Of a stretch of DNA of 64,000 bases, positions 7,883 through 16,236 are shown piece by piece. The notes under the pieces were generated by a model. That model did no database searches. It was not told where the DNA came from and saw only the letters and a program-made list of their open reading frames with translations. Source of the stretch: Lachnospiraceae bacterium (GTDB taxonomy: Bacteria > Bacillota > Clostridia > Lachnospirales > Lachnospiraceae); assembly GCA_015056765.1 (NCBI GenBank), contig SVFQ01000015.1, positions 1 to 64,000 of the forward strand. The letters are read 5' to 3'. Within the stretch, counting starts at the first letter, position 1; each line of letters begins with the position of its first letter. The translations under genes were made by a program, and so were the position numbers.

Positions 7883-8992
7883 ATGGCATCCATCAAAGAC
7901 GTAGCCGGTAAGGCCGGCGTAGCCATTTCTACTGTGTCCAAGGTTTTGAACGGGTATCCGGGCGTGAGTAAGGAGACCAAGGAGAAGGTAGAAGCAGCTA
8001 TCAAGGAGCTGAACTTCGTACCTAACTCCATCGCGGCAGCACTGTCCAGCAAGAAGGCAGGCCGTGTGGCACTCCTGATTCACATGAGTTCCCAGACCAA
8101 GGCTAGAGATGAAATCGATATGCAGTACATATCGGGAGCTTTGCATAAAGCAAAAGAGCTCCATGTGGACCTGGTGGTGGAATTTTTCTCCATGATTGAG
8201 AACCTCACATTAGAAGAGAAAATCCAGCATTTCAAAGCCCAGAATATCGAAGGCATCATCTTCTATGGACTCACCAAAGAGGATACGGAATTCATCAAAC
8301 TGCTGGAGTGCGGACAGTTCAAGATTGTGGCTGTGGACGTACCGGTGCAAGGGGATGACAAAACCAGAGTGGGCATCGACCACAAAAAGGCACAGCGGGA
8401 AGTGGCACTAAGGACAATTGAAGAGAATAACAGCGATAGTCTTTTGTACATCGCAGGCAGCAAAGAGAGCTATGCGGCCATGGAAAGGCTGGAAGCCATC
8501 GAAGAACTGGCAGCAGAAAAGCATCTTCGGCTGGAAGTGGCCTATGGCGACTACAGCGAAAATAAAGCCAGGGAAATCACCTTTGAAAAGGGCTACGCTT
8601 ACGGCGTCATCGCTTGCGGATCTGACCTGATGGCAATCGGCGCCATGCGAGCACTGACGGAGATGGATATCTTCCGTCCGGTATGCGGCTTTGACGGTCT
8701 AATCCTTATGGGATATGCCGGCAAGCAAATGAATACCATCCAGCAGGATTTTGCAGGGGTATCCGCGAGAGCCGTAGAAGAGATGCAGAGGCTTTTGGCG
8801 GGAAAGAAAGGCACCACCATCGTGACGCCTTATTCCATTGAAAGGATGCAGTACCTAGACCTGATCGAAGGCAGAGACTGGACCGAGACAGAAAGCTACA
8901 AAGCATTCCGTCAGAAAAAAGAGTCTCAAAGAAAGACAAAAAAAGATTCAAACAAGGAACAAGAGAAAAAGAAAAGAATGCAAAAGGGGTAA
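7883..8992 (+). CDS. LacI family transcriptional regulator
   Basis: 369 residues. The N-terminus is a classical LacI helix-turn-helix with hinge (IKDVAGKAGVAISTVSKVLN then AIKELNFVPNSIAAALS), followed by a periplasmic-binding-protein-like sensor domain that normally binds a sugar. The last 25 or so residues are an unusual K/E/R/Q-rich tail (KKESQRKTKKDSNKEQEKKK). AAGGAG lies seven bases before the ATG. It is 18 bases upstream of glgP, so the two form an operon. The paired operators in its own promoter suggest autoregulation. The effector is probably a maltodextrin-related sugar, by context only. Confidence 0.93.
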   Translation: MASIKDVAGKAGVAISTVSKVLNGYPGVSKETKEKVEAAIKELNFVPNSIAAALSSKKAGRVALLIHMSSQTKARDEIDMQYISGALHKAKELHVDLVVEFFSMIENLTLEEKIQHFKAQNIEGIIFYGLTKEDTEFIKLLECGQFKIVAVDVPVQGDDKTRVGIDHKKAQREVALRTIEENNSDSLLYIAGSKESYAAMERLEAIEELAAEKHLRLEVAYGDYSENKAREITFEKGYAYGVIACGSDLMAIGAMRALTEMDIFRPVCGFDGLILMGYAGKQMNTIQQDFAGVSARAVEEMQRLLAGKKGTTIVTPYSIERMQYLDLIEGRDWTETESYKAFRQKKESQRKTKKDSNKEQEKKKRMQKG

Positions 8993-9010
8993 CCCGGGGA
9001 AGGAGCAAAC

Positions 9011-11368
9011 ATGTTTGATTTATTCGGAATCAAGAAAAGAAAATTAGAGGCAGCAAAATTGGCAGAAGAAAAGGAAAAATGCGATGCATTAAAGGCGAAT
9101 CTGGAGCCTAGAATAACAGCCATCGCGGAGGAACGCTTCGGCAAGACTTTAGATGACCTGACAGATGAAGAACTATACCTGACTGTCATGGCTTATGTGA
9201 AGGAACTCACCGCGCTGACACACCGTATCGACGGAAATAAGAAGGTGTACTACATCTCTGCAGAATTCCTGATCGGTAAGCTTTTATCCAATAATCTGAT
9301 CAATTTAGGTATCTATAATCAGTTAGAAAACCTGCTGTTAAAGCACGGTAAGAAGCTTAGCGTCATCGAAGAAATCGAGCCGGAACCATCCCTTGGTAAT
9401 GGTGGCCTGGGCCGTTTGGCAGCTTGCTTCCTAGACTCTATCGCTACTCTGGGACTGCCCGGAGACGGTATCGGCCTGAACTATCACTTTGGTTTATTCC
9501 AGCAGAAATTCGTAGATAGACTCCAGACTGCGGAGCCGAATCCATGGATTGAGAAAGATTCCTGGCTTACTAAGACAGACACTAGTTTTGAAGTAGCTTT
9601 TGGCGACCGCAAAGTGAAGTCCCGCCTGTATGATATCGACGTCATCGGCTATGAAAATGGTGTCAACAAACTGCACCTTTTCGATGTGGAGTCCGTAGAT
9701 GAAAGCATCGTTGAGAAGGGTATCGATTTCGATAAAGAGAAAATCGAAAAGAACCTGACCCTCTTCCTGTATCCGGATGACTCTGATGAAGCCGGTAACC
9801 TGCTTCGTATCTATCAGCAGTACTTCATGGTAAGCAACGGCGCACAGCTCATCTTCCATGATTTAGAGACAAAGGGTGTGGACCTGCATAAGATGAACAA
9901 GCACTGTGTCATCCAGATCAACGATACCCACCCAACCATGGTAATCCCTGAACTGATTCGCCTTTTGGTAGAGAAAAAAGGCTTTACCATGGACGAGGCC
10001 ATCGCAGTGGTATCCAAGACTTGTGCTTACACCAATCACACTATCCTGGCAGAAGCTCTGGAAAAATGGCCACTGAAGTATCTGGAAAAAGTAGTGCCTC
10101 AGCTGATTCCTTATATCAAAGAATTAGATAAGAGAGTCAAAGCAAAATATGCTGACAATGAGAAGGTTTGGATCATCGACAAAGATGAGCGCGTACATAT
10201 GGCTCACATCGACATCCACTATGGCTTCTCCATCAATGGCGTAGCAGCTATCCATACGGAAATCCTGAAAGAAAGTGAGCTTAATCACTTCTACAAGATT
10301 TATCCGGAGAAATTCAATAATAAGACCAACGGTATCACCTTCAGAAGATGGCTTCTGTCCTGCAATAGAGAGCTGGCTGACTATATCACAGCCCTCATCG
10401 GGGATGGCTACAAAAAGGATGCCACAGAGCTGGAGAAACTTTTAAACTTTGAAGACGACCAGTCCGTACTGACTCATCTTGCAGAAATCAAGATGCATAA
10501 GAAAGAAGAACTGGCAGAGTATGTAAAGGAAAAAGAAGGAGTAGAGCTTGACCCGAACTCCATCTTTGATATCCAGGTTAAGAGACTTCATGAGTACAAG
10601 CGTCAGCAGATGAATGCCCTGTACATCATCCACAAGTATCTGGAAATTAAAGGCGGCAAGAAGCCTGAAAGACCATTGACCTTTATCTTTGGTGCAAAGG
10701 CAGCACCTGCTTACATCATCGCCCAGGATATCATCCACCTGCTGCTGGTACTGCAGGAAATCGTCAATAACGATCCGGATGTAGCACCATACATGAAAGT
10801 CCTTATGGTAGAAAACTACAACGTAAGCTATGCAGAAAAAATCATTCCTGCATGTGATATCTCCGAGCAGATTTCTCTTGCTTCCAAAGAAGCATCCGGT
10901 ACCGGCAACATGAAATTCATGCTGAATGGTGCAGTGACCTTAGGTACCGCAGATGGTGCCAATGTAGAAATCGGCGACCTGGTAGGAGAGGACAATATCT
11001 ACATCTTTGGTAAAGACTCCGATACTGTCATCAAGCACTATGCAGATGCAGATTACGTATCCAAAGACTTCTACGACAAGAGCCCTGTCATCAAAGAAGC
11101 AGTGGACTTCATCGTGGGAGAGCAGGCACTGAAAGTAGGCCACAAAGAAAACTTAGAGCGTCTTTATAAAGAACTCTTAAATAAAGATTACTTCATGACC
11201 CTTCTGGACTTAGAAGAATACATCCAGAAGAAAGACGAAATCTTTGCAGACTACGAAGACAGAGACAAATGGAAACACATGATGTTAGTGAATATCGCTA
11301 AGGCCGGCTTCTTCAGCTCTGACCGCAGCATCAACGATTATAATAGGGATATTTGGAAACTGTCCTAA
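9011..11368 (+). CDS. glgP: Glycogen/maltodextrin phosphorylase
   Basis: 785 residues, within the usual range. It removes glucose units from alpha-1,4-glucans with phosphate, giving glucose-1-phosphate, in the cytoplasm. Clear family stretches are [19 protein letters not shown], the substrate-site [20 protein letters not shown], and the pyridoxal-phosphate signature [14 protein letters not shown] with the cofactor lysine at residue 635. AAGGAG precedes the ATG. Cotranscribed with the LacI regulator. A 60-residue N-terminal extension rich in K and E precedes the conserved region. Its stop codon lies inside the first of two tandem hairpin repeats. Confidence 0.97.
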   Translation: MFDLFGIKKRKLEAAKLAEEKEKCDALKANLEPRITAIAEERFGKTLDDLTDEELYLTVMAYVKELTALTHRIDGNKKVYYISAEFLIGKLLSNNLINLGIYNQLENLLLKHGKKLSVIEEIEPEPSLGNGGLGRLAACFLDSIATLGLPGDGIGLNYHFGLFQQKFVDRLQTAEPNPWIEKDSWLTKTDTSFEVAFGDRKVKSRLYDIDVIGYENGVNKLHLFDVESVDESIVEKGIDFDKEKIEKNLTLFLYPDDSDEAGNLLRIYQQYFMVSNGAQLIFHDLETKGVDLHKMNKHCVIQINDTHPTMVIPELIRLLVEKKGFTMDEAIAVVSKTCAYTNHTILAEALEKWPLKYLEKVVPQLIPYIKELDKRVKAKYADNEKVWIIDKDERVHMAHIDIHYGFSINGVAAIHTEILKESELNHFYKIYPEKFNNKTNGITFRRWLLSCNRELADYITALIGDGYKKDATELEKLLNFEDDQSVLTHLAEIKMHKKEELAEYVKEKEGVELDPNSIFDIQVKRLHEYKRQQMNALYIIHKYLEIKGGKKPERPLTFIFGAKAAPAYIIAQDIIHLLLVLQEIVNNDPDVAPYMKVLMVENYNVSYAEKIIPACDISEQISLASKEASGTGNMKFMLNGAVTLGTADGANVEIGDLVGEDNIYIFGKDSDTVIKHYADADYVSKDFYDKSPVIKEAVDFIVGEQALKVGHKENLERLYKELLNKDYFMTLLDLEEYIQKKDEIFADYEDRDKWKHMMLVNIAKAGFFSSDRSINDYNRDIWKLS

Positions 11369-11397
11369 GTTGCGAAGCAACTTTGGACCCAGCCCCG
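11361..11397 (+). repeat. Tandem structured repeat, copy 1 (end of glgP)
   Basis: 37-base element beginning TGTCCTAAG, which includes the last codon bases and stop of glgP. It contains the hairpin AGTTGC-GAA-GCAACT (11368-11382) and ends AGCCCCG, which can pair with GGGGTT at 11427-11432 to close a larger structure. Copy 2 is 78 bases downstream with two compensating changes. Confidence 0.8.
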
Positions 11398-11438
11398 AGC
11401 CTCGCCGAAGGCGAATCTGATGCGAGGGGTTTCCCGAT

Positions 11439-11475
11439 TGTCCTAAGTCGCGAAGCGACTTTGGACCCAGCCCCG
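11439..11475 (+). repeat. Tandem structured repeat, copy 2
   Basis: Same 37-base element as at 11361 apart from two changes that keep the hairpin paired: AGTCGC-GAA-GCGACT (11446-11460). It runs into the main terminator. Confidence 0.8.
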
Positions 11476-11500
11476 GTCCATTGCGGCCGGGGTTTTATTT
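11469..11500 (+). terminator. Terminator of the lacI-glgP operon
   Basis: AGCCCCGG (11469-11476) pairs with CCGGGGTT (11487-11494), then TTATTT. The first repeat copy forms a similar stem but its tail is T-poor (TTTCCC), so this second copy is probably the effective terminator. Confidence 0.8.
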
Positions 11501-11527
11501 GTCATAGGGTGCTTCTTTATGTATAAT
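11499..11527 (+). promoter_or_regulatory. Promoter of the rhodanese-TtcA fusion gene
   Basis: TTGTCA (11499-11504), 17-base spacer, TATAAT (11522-11527). It starts directly in the tail of the preceding terminator. Confidence 0.8.
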
Positions 11528-11555
11528 ATCCCAGTAAAGAAGTGGAGTATTGTAT

Positions 11556-12698
11556 ATGAAAGAAATTACGATTGAAGAAATGAATCAGTTGCCGGCTGGC
11601 AGCTATGAACTGATTGATATCCGTGACGAGGGCCTTACCCTGTATGGCGTGATCCCGGGAGCGAAACATATCTTGCCGGAGGACATCGAAAAAGGCAAAG
11701 GCCTTAAGTCCATTCCAAAAGATAAGAAACTGATTTTCTATTGTGAAATCGGTCGTAAATCCGGAGAAATGGATGAAACCATGGAATCCCTTGAGGGCAG
11801 AGATTGCTATAGTCTGAAATACGGCTACGTAGGCTATGTGAAGTCCGGTATGAAAGATGATGCGGAAAAAGCAGAGCGCAGGGAAAGAGCGGAAGTAAGC
11901 ATCCGGAAGAAATTCCATAAGCAGCTCTTTACTCCTTTTGCCAAAGCATGCAAAACCTACCAGCTCATCGAAGAAGGAGACAAAATCGCGGTATGTATCT
12001 CCGGCGGTAAGGATTCTATGCTGATGGCCAAGCTGTTCCAGGAGATTCAGCGCCATCGAAAGGTGAACTTTGACTTAGTCTATCTGGTAATGGACCCGGG
12101 ATATAATCAGGAAAACCGCGAGCTGATCGAGTACAATTGCGATATGCTGGGAATCCCCGCCACGATTTTTGAAAGTACCATTTTTGATACTGTGGATGAT
12201 ATCGAGAAGAACCCTTGCTACCTGTGCGCCCGTATGAGACGTGGACACCTGTATAGCAAAGCCAAGGAGCTGGGCTGCAATAAGATTGCCCTGGGTCATC
12301 ACTACGATGATGTGATTGAGACTTTGCTGATGGGTATGCTGCACAGCGGCCAGATTATGGGTATGATGCCGAAGCTGCACAGCACCAACTTCGAAGGCAT
12401 GGAGCTCATCAGGCCACTGTATCTGATTCGCGAAAGCGATATCTGTGCTTGGCGTGATTACAATGACCTGCACTTCCTGCAGTGTGCATGCCACTTCACG
12501 GATACCTGCAGCACCTGTCATACAGATGGCACCACCTCATCCAAACGTCTGGAGACCAAGAAGCTGATTGCAGAACTGAAAAAGACCAATCCTTTTGTAG
12601 AATCCAATATCTTCAGAAGCATGGAAAATGTCAACGTGGATACCATTCTGGAGTATAAGAAAAAGGGCGTCAGAGTAAATTTCTTGGATGAATACTAA
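11556..12698 (+). CDS. Rhodanese-TtcA-type fusion (tRNA thiolation enzyme)
   Basis: 380 residues with two domains. Residues about 1-95 are rhodanese-like (YELIDIRDEGLTLYGVIPGA) with the persulfide-site cysteine C63 in YCEIGRKS. Residues about 125-330 are a PP-loop ATP pyrophosphatase of the TtcA/TilS superfamily with SGGKDS at 149-154, CYLC in NPCYLCARMRRG and GHHYDDVIET; further cysteines follow (CACHF, CSTCHTDG) and could hold an Fe-S cluster. TtcA enzymes thiolate tRNA cytidine; here the sulfur carrier would be fused to the enzyme. The ATG at 11556 has GTGGAG upstream. Own promoter and terminator, so unrelated to the sugar genes around it. Confidence 0.88.
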   Translation: MKEITIEEMNQLPAGSYELIDIRDEGLTLYGVIPGAKHILPEDIEKGKGLKSIPKDKKLIFYCEIGRKSGEMDETMESLEGRDCYSLKYGYVGYVKSGMKDDAEKAERRERAEVSIRKKFHKQLFTPFAKACKTYQLIEEGDKIAVCISGGKDSMLMAKLFQEIQRHRKVNFDLVYLVMDPGYNQENRELIEYNCDMLGIPATIFESTIFDTVDDIEKNPCYLCARMRRGHLYSKAKELGCNKIALGHHYDDVIETLLMGMLHSGQIMGMMPKLHSTNFEGMELIRPLYLIRESDICAWRDYNDLHFLQCACHFTDTCSTCHTDGTTSSKRLETKKLIAELKKTNPFVESNIFRSMENVNVDTILEYKKKGVRVNFLDEY

Positions 12699-12709
12699 TG
12701 TAAAAATAG

Positions 12710-12743
12710 AAAGGGACTTGCCGTATGAGCAGGTTCCTTTTTT
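12710..12743 (+). terminator. Terminator after the fusion gene
   Basis: AAAGGGACTTGC (12710-12721) pairs with GCAGGTTCCTTT (12729-12740) with two G-U pairs, then Ts. Confidence 0.9.
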
Positions 12744-12806
12744 GTCTATTATTCACAAAAATCTCCCGCAAAAAATATCTATTCTCACGAATCTCACGAA
12801 AATCCG

Positions 12807-12835
12807 TTGTCAAGAAAGAGTAGGAATGCTAGTAT
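12807..12835 (+). promoter_or_regulatory. Promoter of malE-F-G-Q-R
   Basis: TTGTCA (12807-12812), 17-base spacer, TAGTAT (12830-12835), about 108 bases before malE. The long leader contains repeated CGTTACCG motifs. Confidence 0.7.
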
Positions 12836-12853
12836 AAGAATGTCGAATGGAAC

Positions 12854-12885
12854 CGTTACCGGCAACAATACCGAGAGCGTTACCG
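12854..12885 (+). promoter_or_regulatory. Possible MalR operators in the malE leader
   Basis: CGTTACCG occurs at 12854-12861 and 12878-12885, 24 bp apart. The first copy sits in the near-palindrome GTTACCGGCAAC. The position just downstream of the predicted start fits a LacI-type repressor roadblock. No other copies were noticed, so this is tentative. Confidence 0.45.
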
Positions 12886-12943
12886 AAAAGGATTCCGGTT
12901 CGACAAATACAGGGTTTTCTTTTATGGAAAAGGAGAGGAAAAA

Positions 12944-14380
12944 ATGAAGAAAAAGTTATTGAGCGTAGTACTCAGTGCAGCCATGGTTTCCGGTATCTTA
13001 GCTGGATGTGGCGAAGCAGCTCCTGCAGCAAATGATGCAGCAGCACCGGCAGCTGAAGCTAGTGAAGCAGCACCTGCTGAGGATACAGCACCTGCAGAAG
13101 CAGGTTCCGGTAAAGTTTATTTATTAAACTTCAAACCAGAAACAGACGAAGCTTGGCAGGAACTGGCTGCTACTTACACAGAGCAGACAGGTGTACCTGT
13201 TACCGTATTGACCGCAGCTGATGGTCAGTACAGCACTACATTACAGTCCGAAATGGCAAAGAGCGAAGCTCCTACTATTTTCAATATTGGTAATGCAACA
13301 GCAGCTCAGACATGGGATGAATACACCTATGATTTGAAAGACTCCGCACTGTACAATCACCTGACAGACAAATCTCTGACAGTTGAGTACAATGGCAAAG
13401 TAGCTGCAGTAGCGAACTGCTACGAATGCTACGGTATCATCTACAACAAAACTATCCTTGGAGATTACTGCACCATGGATAACGCTGTAGTATCCTCCAT
13501 CGACGAGATCAACAGCCTGGATACTTTAGTAGCAGTTGCAGAAGATATCAATAACCGTGTAGACGAAATCAACGAGCAGTTCGGTTATGAACTGACAGAA
13601 GCATTTGCTTCCGCAGGTTTGGATGATGGCTCCAGCTGGAGATTCTCCGGACACTTAGCAAACATGCCTCTGTACTATGAATTCAAAGATGATAACGTAG
13701 ACCTGATTGCTGGTGAAGGTGAAATCACAGGTAAGTACTTAGACAACTTCAAAAAAGTTTGGGATATGTATGTAAATACTTCCGAAGCAGATCCTATGAC
13801 TCTGAACTCCGGCGCTTACAATGCTGAGACGGAATTTGGTATGGGCGAAGCTGTATTCTATCAGAACGGTGACTGGGAATTCTCCGCACTCACCAATGAA
13901 GAGAACGGCTACACTGTTACCGCTGATGACCTGGCCATGATGCCTATCTACTTCGGCGTGGATGATGCAAACGAAGGTCTTTGCGTAGGTACTGAGAACC
14001 ACTGGGCAGTAAACGCAAAAGCTCCTCAGGAAGACATCGACTCCACTTTAGCATTCCTTGAGTGGGTTATCACATCTGACGAAGGTCGTGATGCTATCAC
14101 TAACAAGATGGGACTTTCCGCTCCATTCGATACCTTCACAGGGGACTATGCTAGCAACAACGCATTTGCAGCTTGCGCAGGCGAGTACATGGCAAATGGC
14201 AAAACTTCTGTAGCTTGGTCCTTCAACGCCACTCCAAACGTAGATGATTGGAGAGCAGACGTAGTAGCAGCTCTGACAGCTTACACTACAGGTTCCGGTG
14301 ACTGGAGCGCAGTAGAAAAAGCCTTCACAGAAGGCTGGGCAGAACAGTGGAAACTTGCTGAAGAAGCAGCAAACAACTAA
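12944..14380 (+). CDS. malE: Maltodextrin-type ABC transporter, substrate-binding lipoprotein
   Basis: 478 residues. The signal peptide ends in the lipobox LAGC (Cys22), so it is lipid-anchored on the outer face of the membrane. An Ala/Pro/Glu-rich linker (about 23-55) is followed by a type-1 extracellular solute-binding fold (KVYLLNFKPETDEAWQELAA, FYQNGDWEFSAL). AAAGGAGAGG precedes the ATG. It heads an operon with two permeases, malQ and a LacI regulator, which makes maltose/maltodextrin the likely ligand. No ATP-binding subunit lies in this cluster; a shared MsmX-type ATPase elsewhere is usual in Firmicutes. Confidence 0.93.
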   Translation: MKKKLLSVVLSAAMVSGILAGCGEAAPAANDAAAPAAEASEAAPAEDTAPAEAGSGKVYLLNFKPETDEAWQELAATYTEQTGVPVTVLTAADGQYSTTLQSEMAKSEAPTIFNIGNATAAQTWDEYTYDLKDSALYNHLTDKSLTVEYNGKVAAVANCYECYGIIYNKTILGDYCTMDNAVVSSIDEINSLDTLVAVAEDINNRVDEINEQFGYELTEAFASAGLDDGSSWRFSGHLANMPLYYEFKDDNVDLIAGEGEITGKYLDNFKKVWDMYVNTSEADPMTLNSGAYNAETEFGMGEAVFYQNGDWEFSALTNEENGYTVTADDLAMMPIYFGVDDANEGLCVGTENHWAVNAKAPQEDIDSTLAFLEWVITSDEGRDAITNKMGLSAPFDTFTGDYASNNAFAACAGEYMANGKTSVAWSFNATPNVDDWRADVVAALTAYTTGSGDWSAVEKAFTEGWAEQWKLAEEAANN

Positions 14381-14406
14381 TCCACACTGCAAATCAAAGA
14401 TATATA

Positions 14407-14433
14407 GGGGGTGGGGTGACTCACCCCCTTTTT
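14407..14433 (+). terminator. Attenuating terminator between malE and malF
   Basis: GGGGGTG (14407-14413) pairs with CACCCCC (14422-14428), then Ts. Such a site lets the binding protein be made in excess over the permeases, a known arrangement in binding-protein operons. Confidence 0.8.
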
Positions 14434-14453
14434 ATTAGAAAGTTGAGGATATC

Positions 14454-15311
14454 ATGGAAAAATCTATCAAAAAGTATTTTCCCATTTTTGTACTTCCCAC
14501 AATGGTGGCGTTTGCCATCGGTTTCCTGATTCCATTTGTTTATGGTATTTTTCTATCCTTCTGTAAATTCACAACAGTAGTTGACTGGAAATGGGTAGGA
14601 TTACAAAATTACACGAAAATTTTTGTAGTAAACGGAAAGGTAGACAACACCTTCCTACACTCTTTATGGTACACGGCACTTTTTACGGTGGTGTCTGTGC
14701 TGATTATCAATGTCGTAGCATTTGCGATTGCCATGCTTTTGACCAAAGGTATCAAAGGTACCAATCTGTTCAGAACCGTATTCTTTATGCCAAACCTCAT
14801 CGGCGGCATCGTCCTGAGTTACATTTGGCTTATGATTTTCAATAGTATTTTGGCAAATTATCACCGTACCATCGTTACCACACAGTGGGACGCATTCTGG
14901 GGTATGATCATCGTGGTATGCTGGCAGCAGATTGGTTATATGATGATCATCTACATTGCCGGTATCCAGAACATCCCAGGAGAACTCATCGAAGCAGCCA
15001 AAATCGATGGCGCCAGCGGCCGTGATATGTTAAAACACGTCACTCTCCCACTGCTGATGCCGACCATCACCATTTGTTCATTCCTGACTTTGACCAATGG
15101 TTTCAAACTCTTCGATCAGAACTTCGCCCTCACAGGCGGTAATCCGGGCAAGATGTCTCAACTCCTGGCTTTGAACATCTATGACACCATGTACGGCACC
15201 ACAGGATGGCAGGGCGTCGGCCAGGCAAAAGCAGTCCTGTTCTTTATCATGGTGGCAGTGATTGCGGTGGTTCAGAATAAAATCACAACCAGTAAGGAGG
15301 TACAGCAGTAA
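14454..15311 (+). CDS. malF: Maltodextrin-type ABC transporter permease (MalF)
   Basis: 285 residues with six hydrophobic segments. It has the binding-protein-dependent permease loop ELIEAAKIDGASGRDMLKHV (the EAA motif, contact site for the ATPase). It sits in the cytoplasmic membrane and forms the translocation pore with MalG. Shorter than E. coli MalF but normal for Gram-positive relatives. The ATG at 14454 follows GAGG; the stop overlaps the malG start by one base, showing translational coupling. Confidence 0.93.
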   Translation: MEKSIKKYFPIFVLPTMVAFAIGFLIPFVYGIFLSFCKFTTVVDWKWVGLQNYTKIFVVNGKVDNTFLHSLWYTALFTVVSVLIINVVAFAIAMLLTKGIKGTNLFRTVFFMPNLIGGIVLSYIWLMIFNSILANYHRTIVTTQWDAFWGMIIVVCWQQIGYMMIIYIAGIQNIPGELIEAAKIDGASGRDMLKHVTLPLLMPTITICSFLTLTNGFKLFDQNFALTGGNPGKMSQLLALNIYDTMYGTTGWQGVGQAKAVLFFIMVAVIAVVQNKITTSKEVQQ

Positions 15312-16213
15312 TGGCAAAAGCAAACGAAGTATCTGCAGTGAGAAAAGCCAAACACGGCTGGCTCCTGACTTTATTTTTCAGCATTCTTTCTTTTGTATGG
15401 ATTTCACCGATTCTCATCGTAATCCTGAACTCCTTCAAAAAGAAAGCGTACATCTTCAAAGACCCATTCAACATCTCCTCTGTTGCATTTGACAAAGGAT
15501 TCGACAGATGGGCAAAGGGTATCAGTAAAGCGGCAGCAGGCATGCTGAACTATCAGAATGCCCTGAAGAAGACCAACTTCTTCCAGAGCTTTGAGTATTC
15601 CCTCTTCATTACCGTAGGTTCCGTATTGGTGATCCTCCTGTGCACCTCCATGTGCGCATGGTACATCACCCGTGTACATACCAAGGTGACTAAGGCTATT
15701 TATTTACTTTGCCTGTTCTCCATGATTGTACCGTTCCAGATGGTAATGTTTACCTTATCAAAATTTGCAAATATACTGCATTTGAGCAATCCGGTTGGTA
15801 TAATAGTAGTGTACCTGGGATTCGGCGCAGGGCTGGCGGTATTTATGTTTACCGGCTTCGTGAAGACCATCTCCCTGGAGATTGAAGAAGCAGCCATGAT
15901 CGACGGCTGCACACCACTTCAGACTTTCTTCAGAGTCATCTTCCCGATTTTAAAGCCTACCACCATTACCATCGCTATTTTGGAATCCATGTGGGTATGG
16001 AATGACTACTTACTTCCAAGCCTTGTACTGAATATCAACAAATACCGCACCATTCCAATCGCGGTACAGTTTTTGAAACAGAGCCATGGCCAGATTGACT
16101 GGGGAGCAATGATGGCAGTCTTAGTTATGGCAATTATTCCAATTGTTATTTTCTATATCATTTGCCAGAAATACATCATCGAAGGTGTACTGGCAGGCGC
16201 TGTAAAGGGTTAA
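15311..16213 (+). CDS. malG: Maltodextrin-type ABC transporter permease (MalG)
   Basis: 300 residues with six hydrophobic segments and the EAA loop EIEEAAMIDGCTPLQTFFRV. It is the partner of MalF. AAGGAGG lies eight bases upstream inside the end of malF, and the start shares one base with the malF stop. Confidence 0.93.
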   Translation: MAKANEVSAVRKAKHGWLLTLFFSILSFVWISPILIVILNSFKKKAYIFKDPFNISSVAFDKGFDRWAKGISKAAAGMLNYQNALKKTNFFQSFEYSLFITVGSVLVILLCTSMCAWYITRVHTKVTKAIYLLCLFSMIVPFQMVMFTLSKFANILHLSNPVGIIVVYLGFGAGLAVFMFTGFVKTISLEIEEAAMIDGCTPLQTFFRVIFPILKPTTITIAILESMWVWNDYLLPSLVLNINKYRTIPIAVQFLKQSHGQIDWGAMMAVLVMAIIPIVIFYIICQKYIIEGVLAGAVKG

Positions 16214-16236
16214 TTCAGAGGAAAAGAGGAGCATTT

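Noticed and set aside
7733-8164. Long minus-strand open frame running from the remnant at 7355 up into the LacI gene
   Set aside because: Beyond about 7732 it is only the antisense of the LacI promoter and N-terminal coding region; its residues are Cys/Leu-rich nonsense without a ribosome site.
16162-16236. Longer N-terminus for malQ starting inside malG
   Set aside because: The extra residues are basic and unlike the family start, and the ATG at 16237 has a proper ribosome site.
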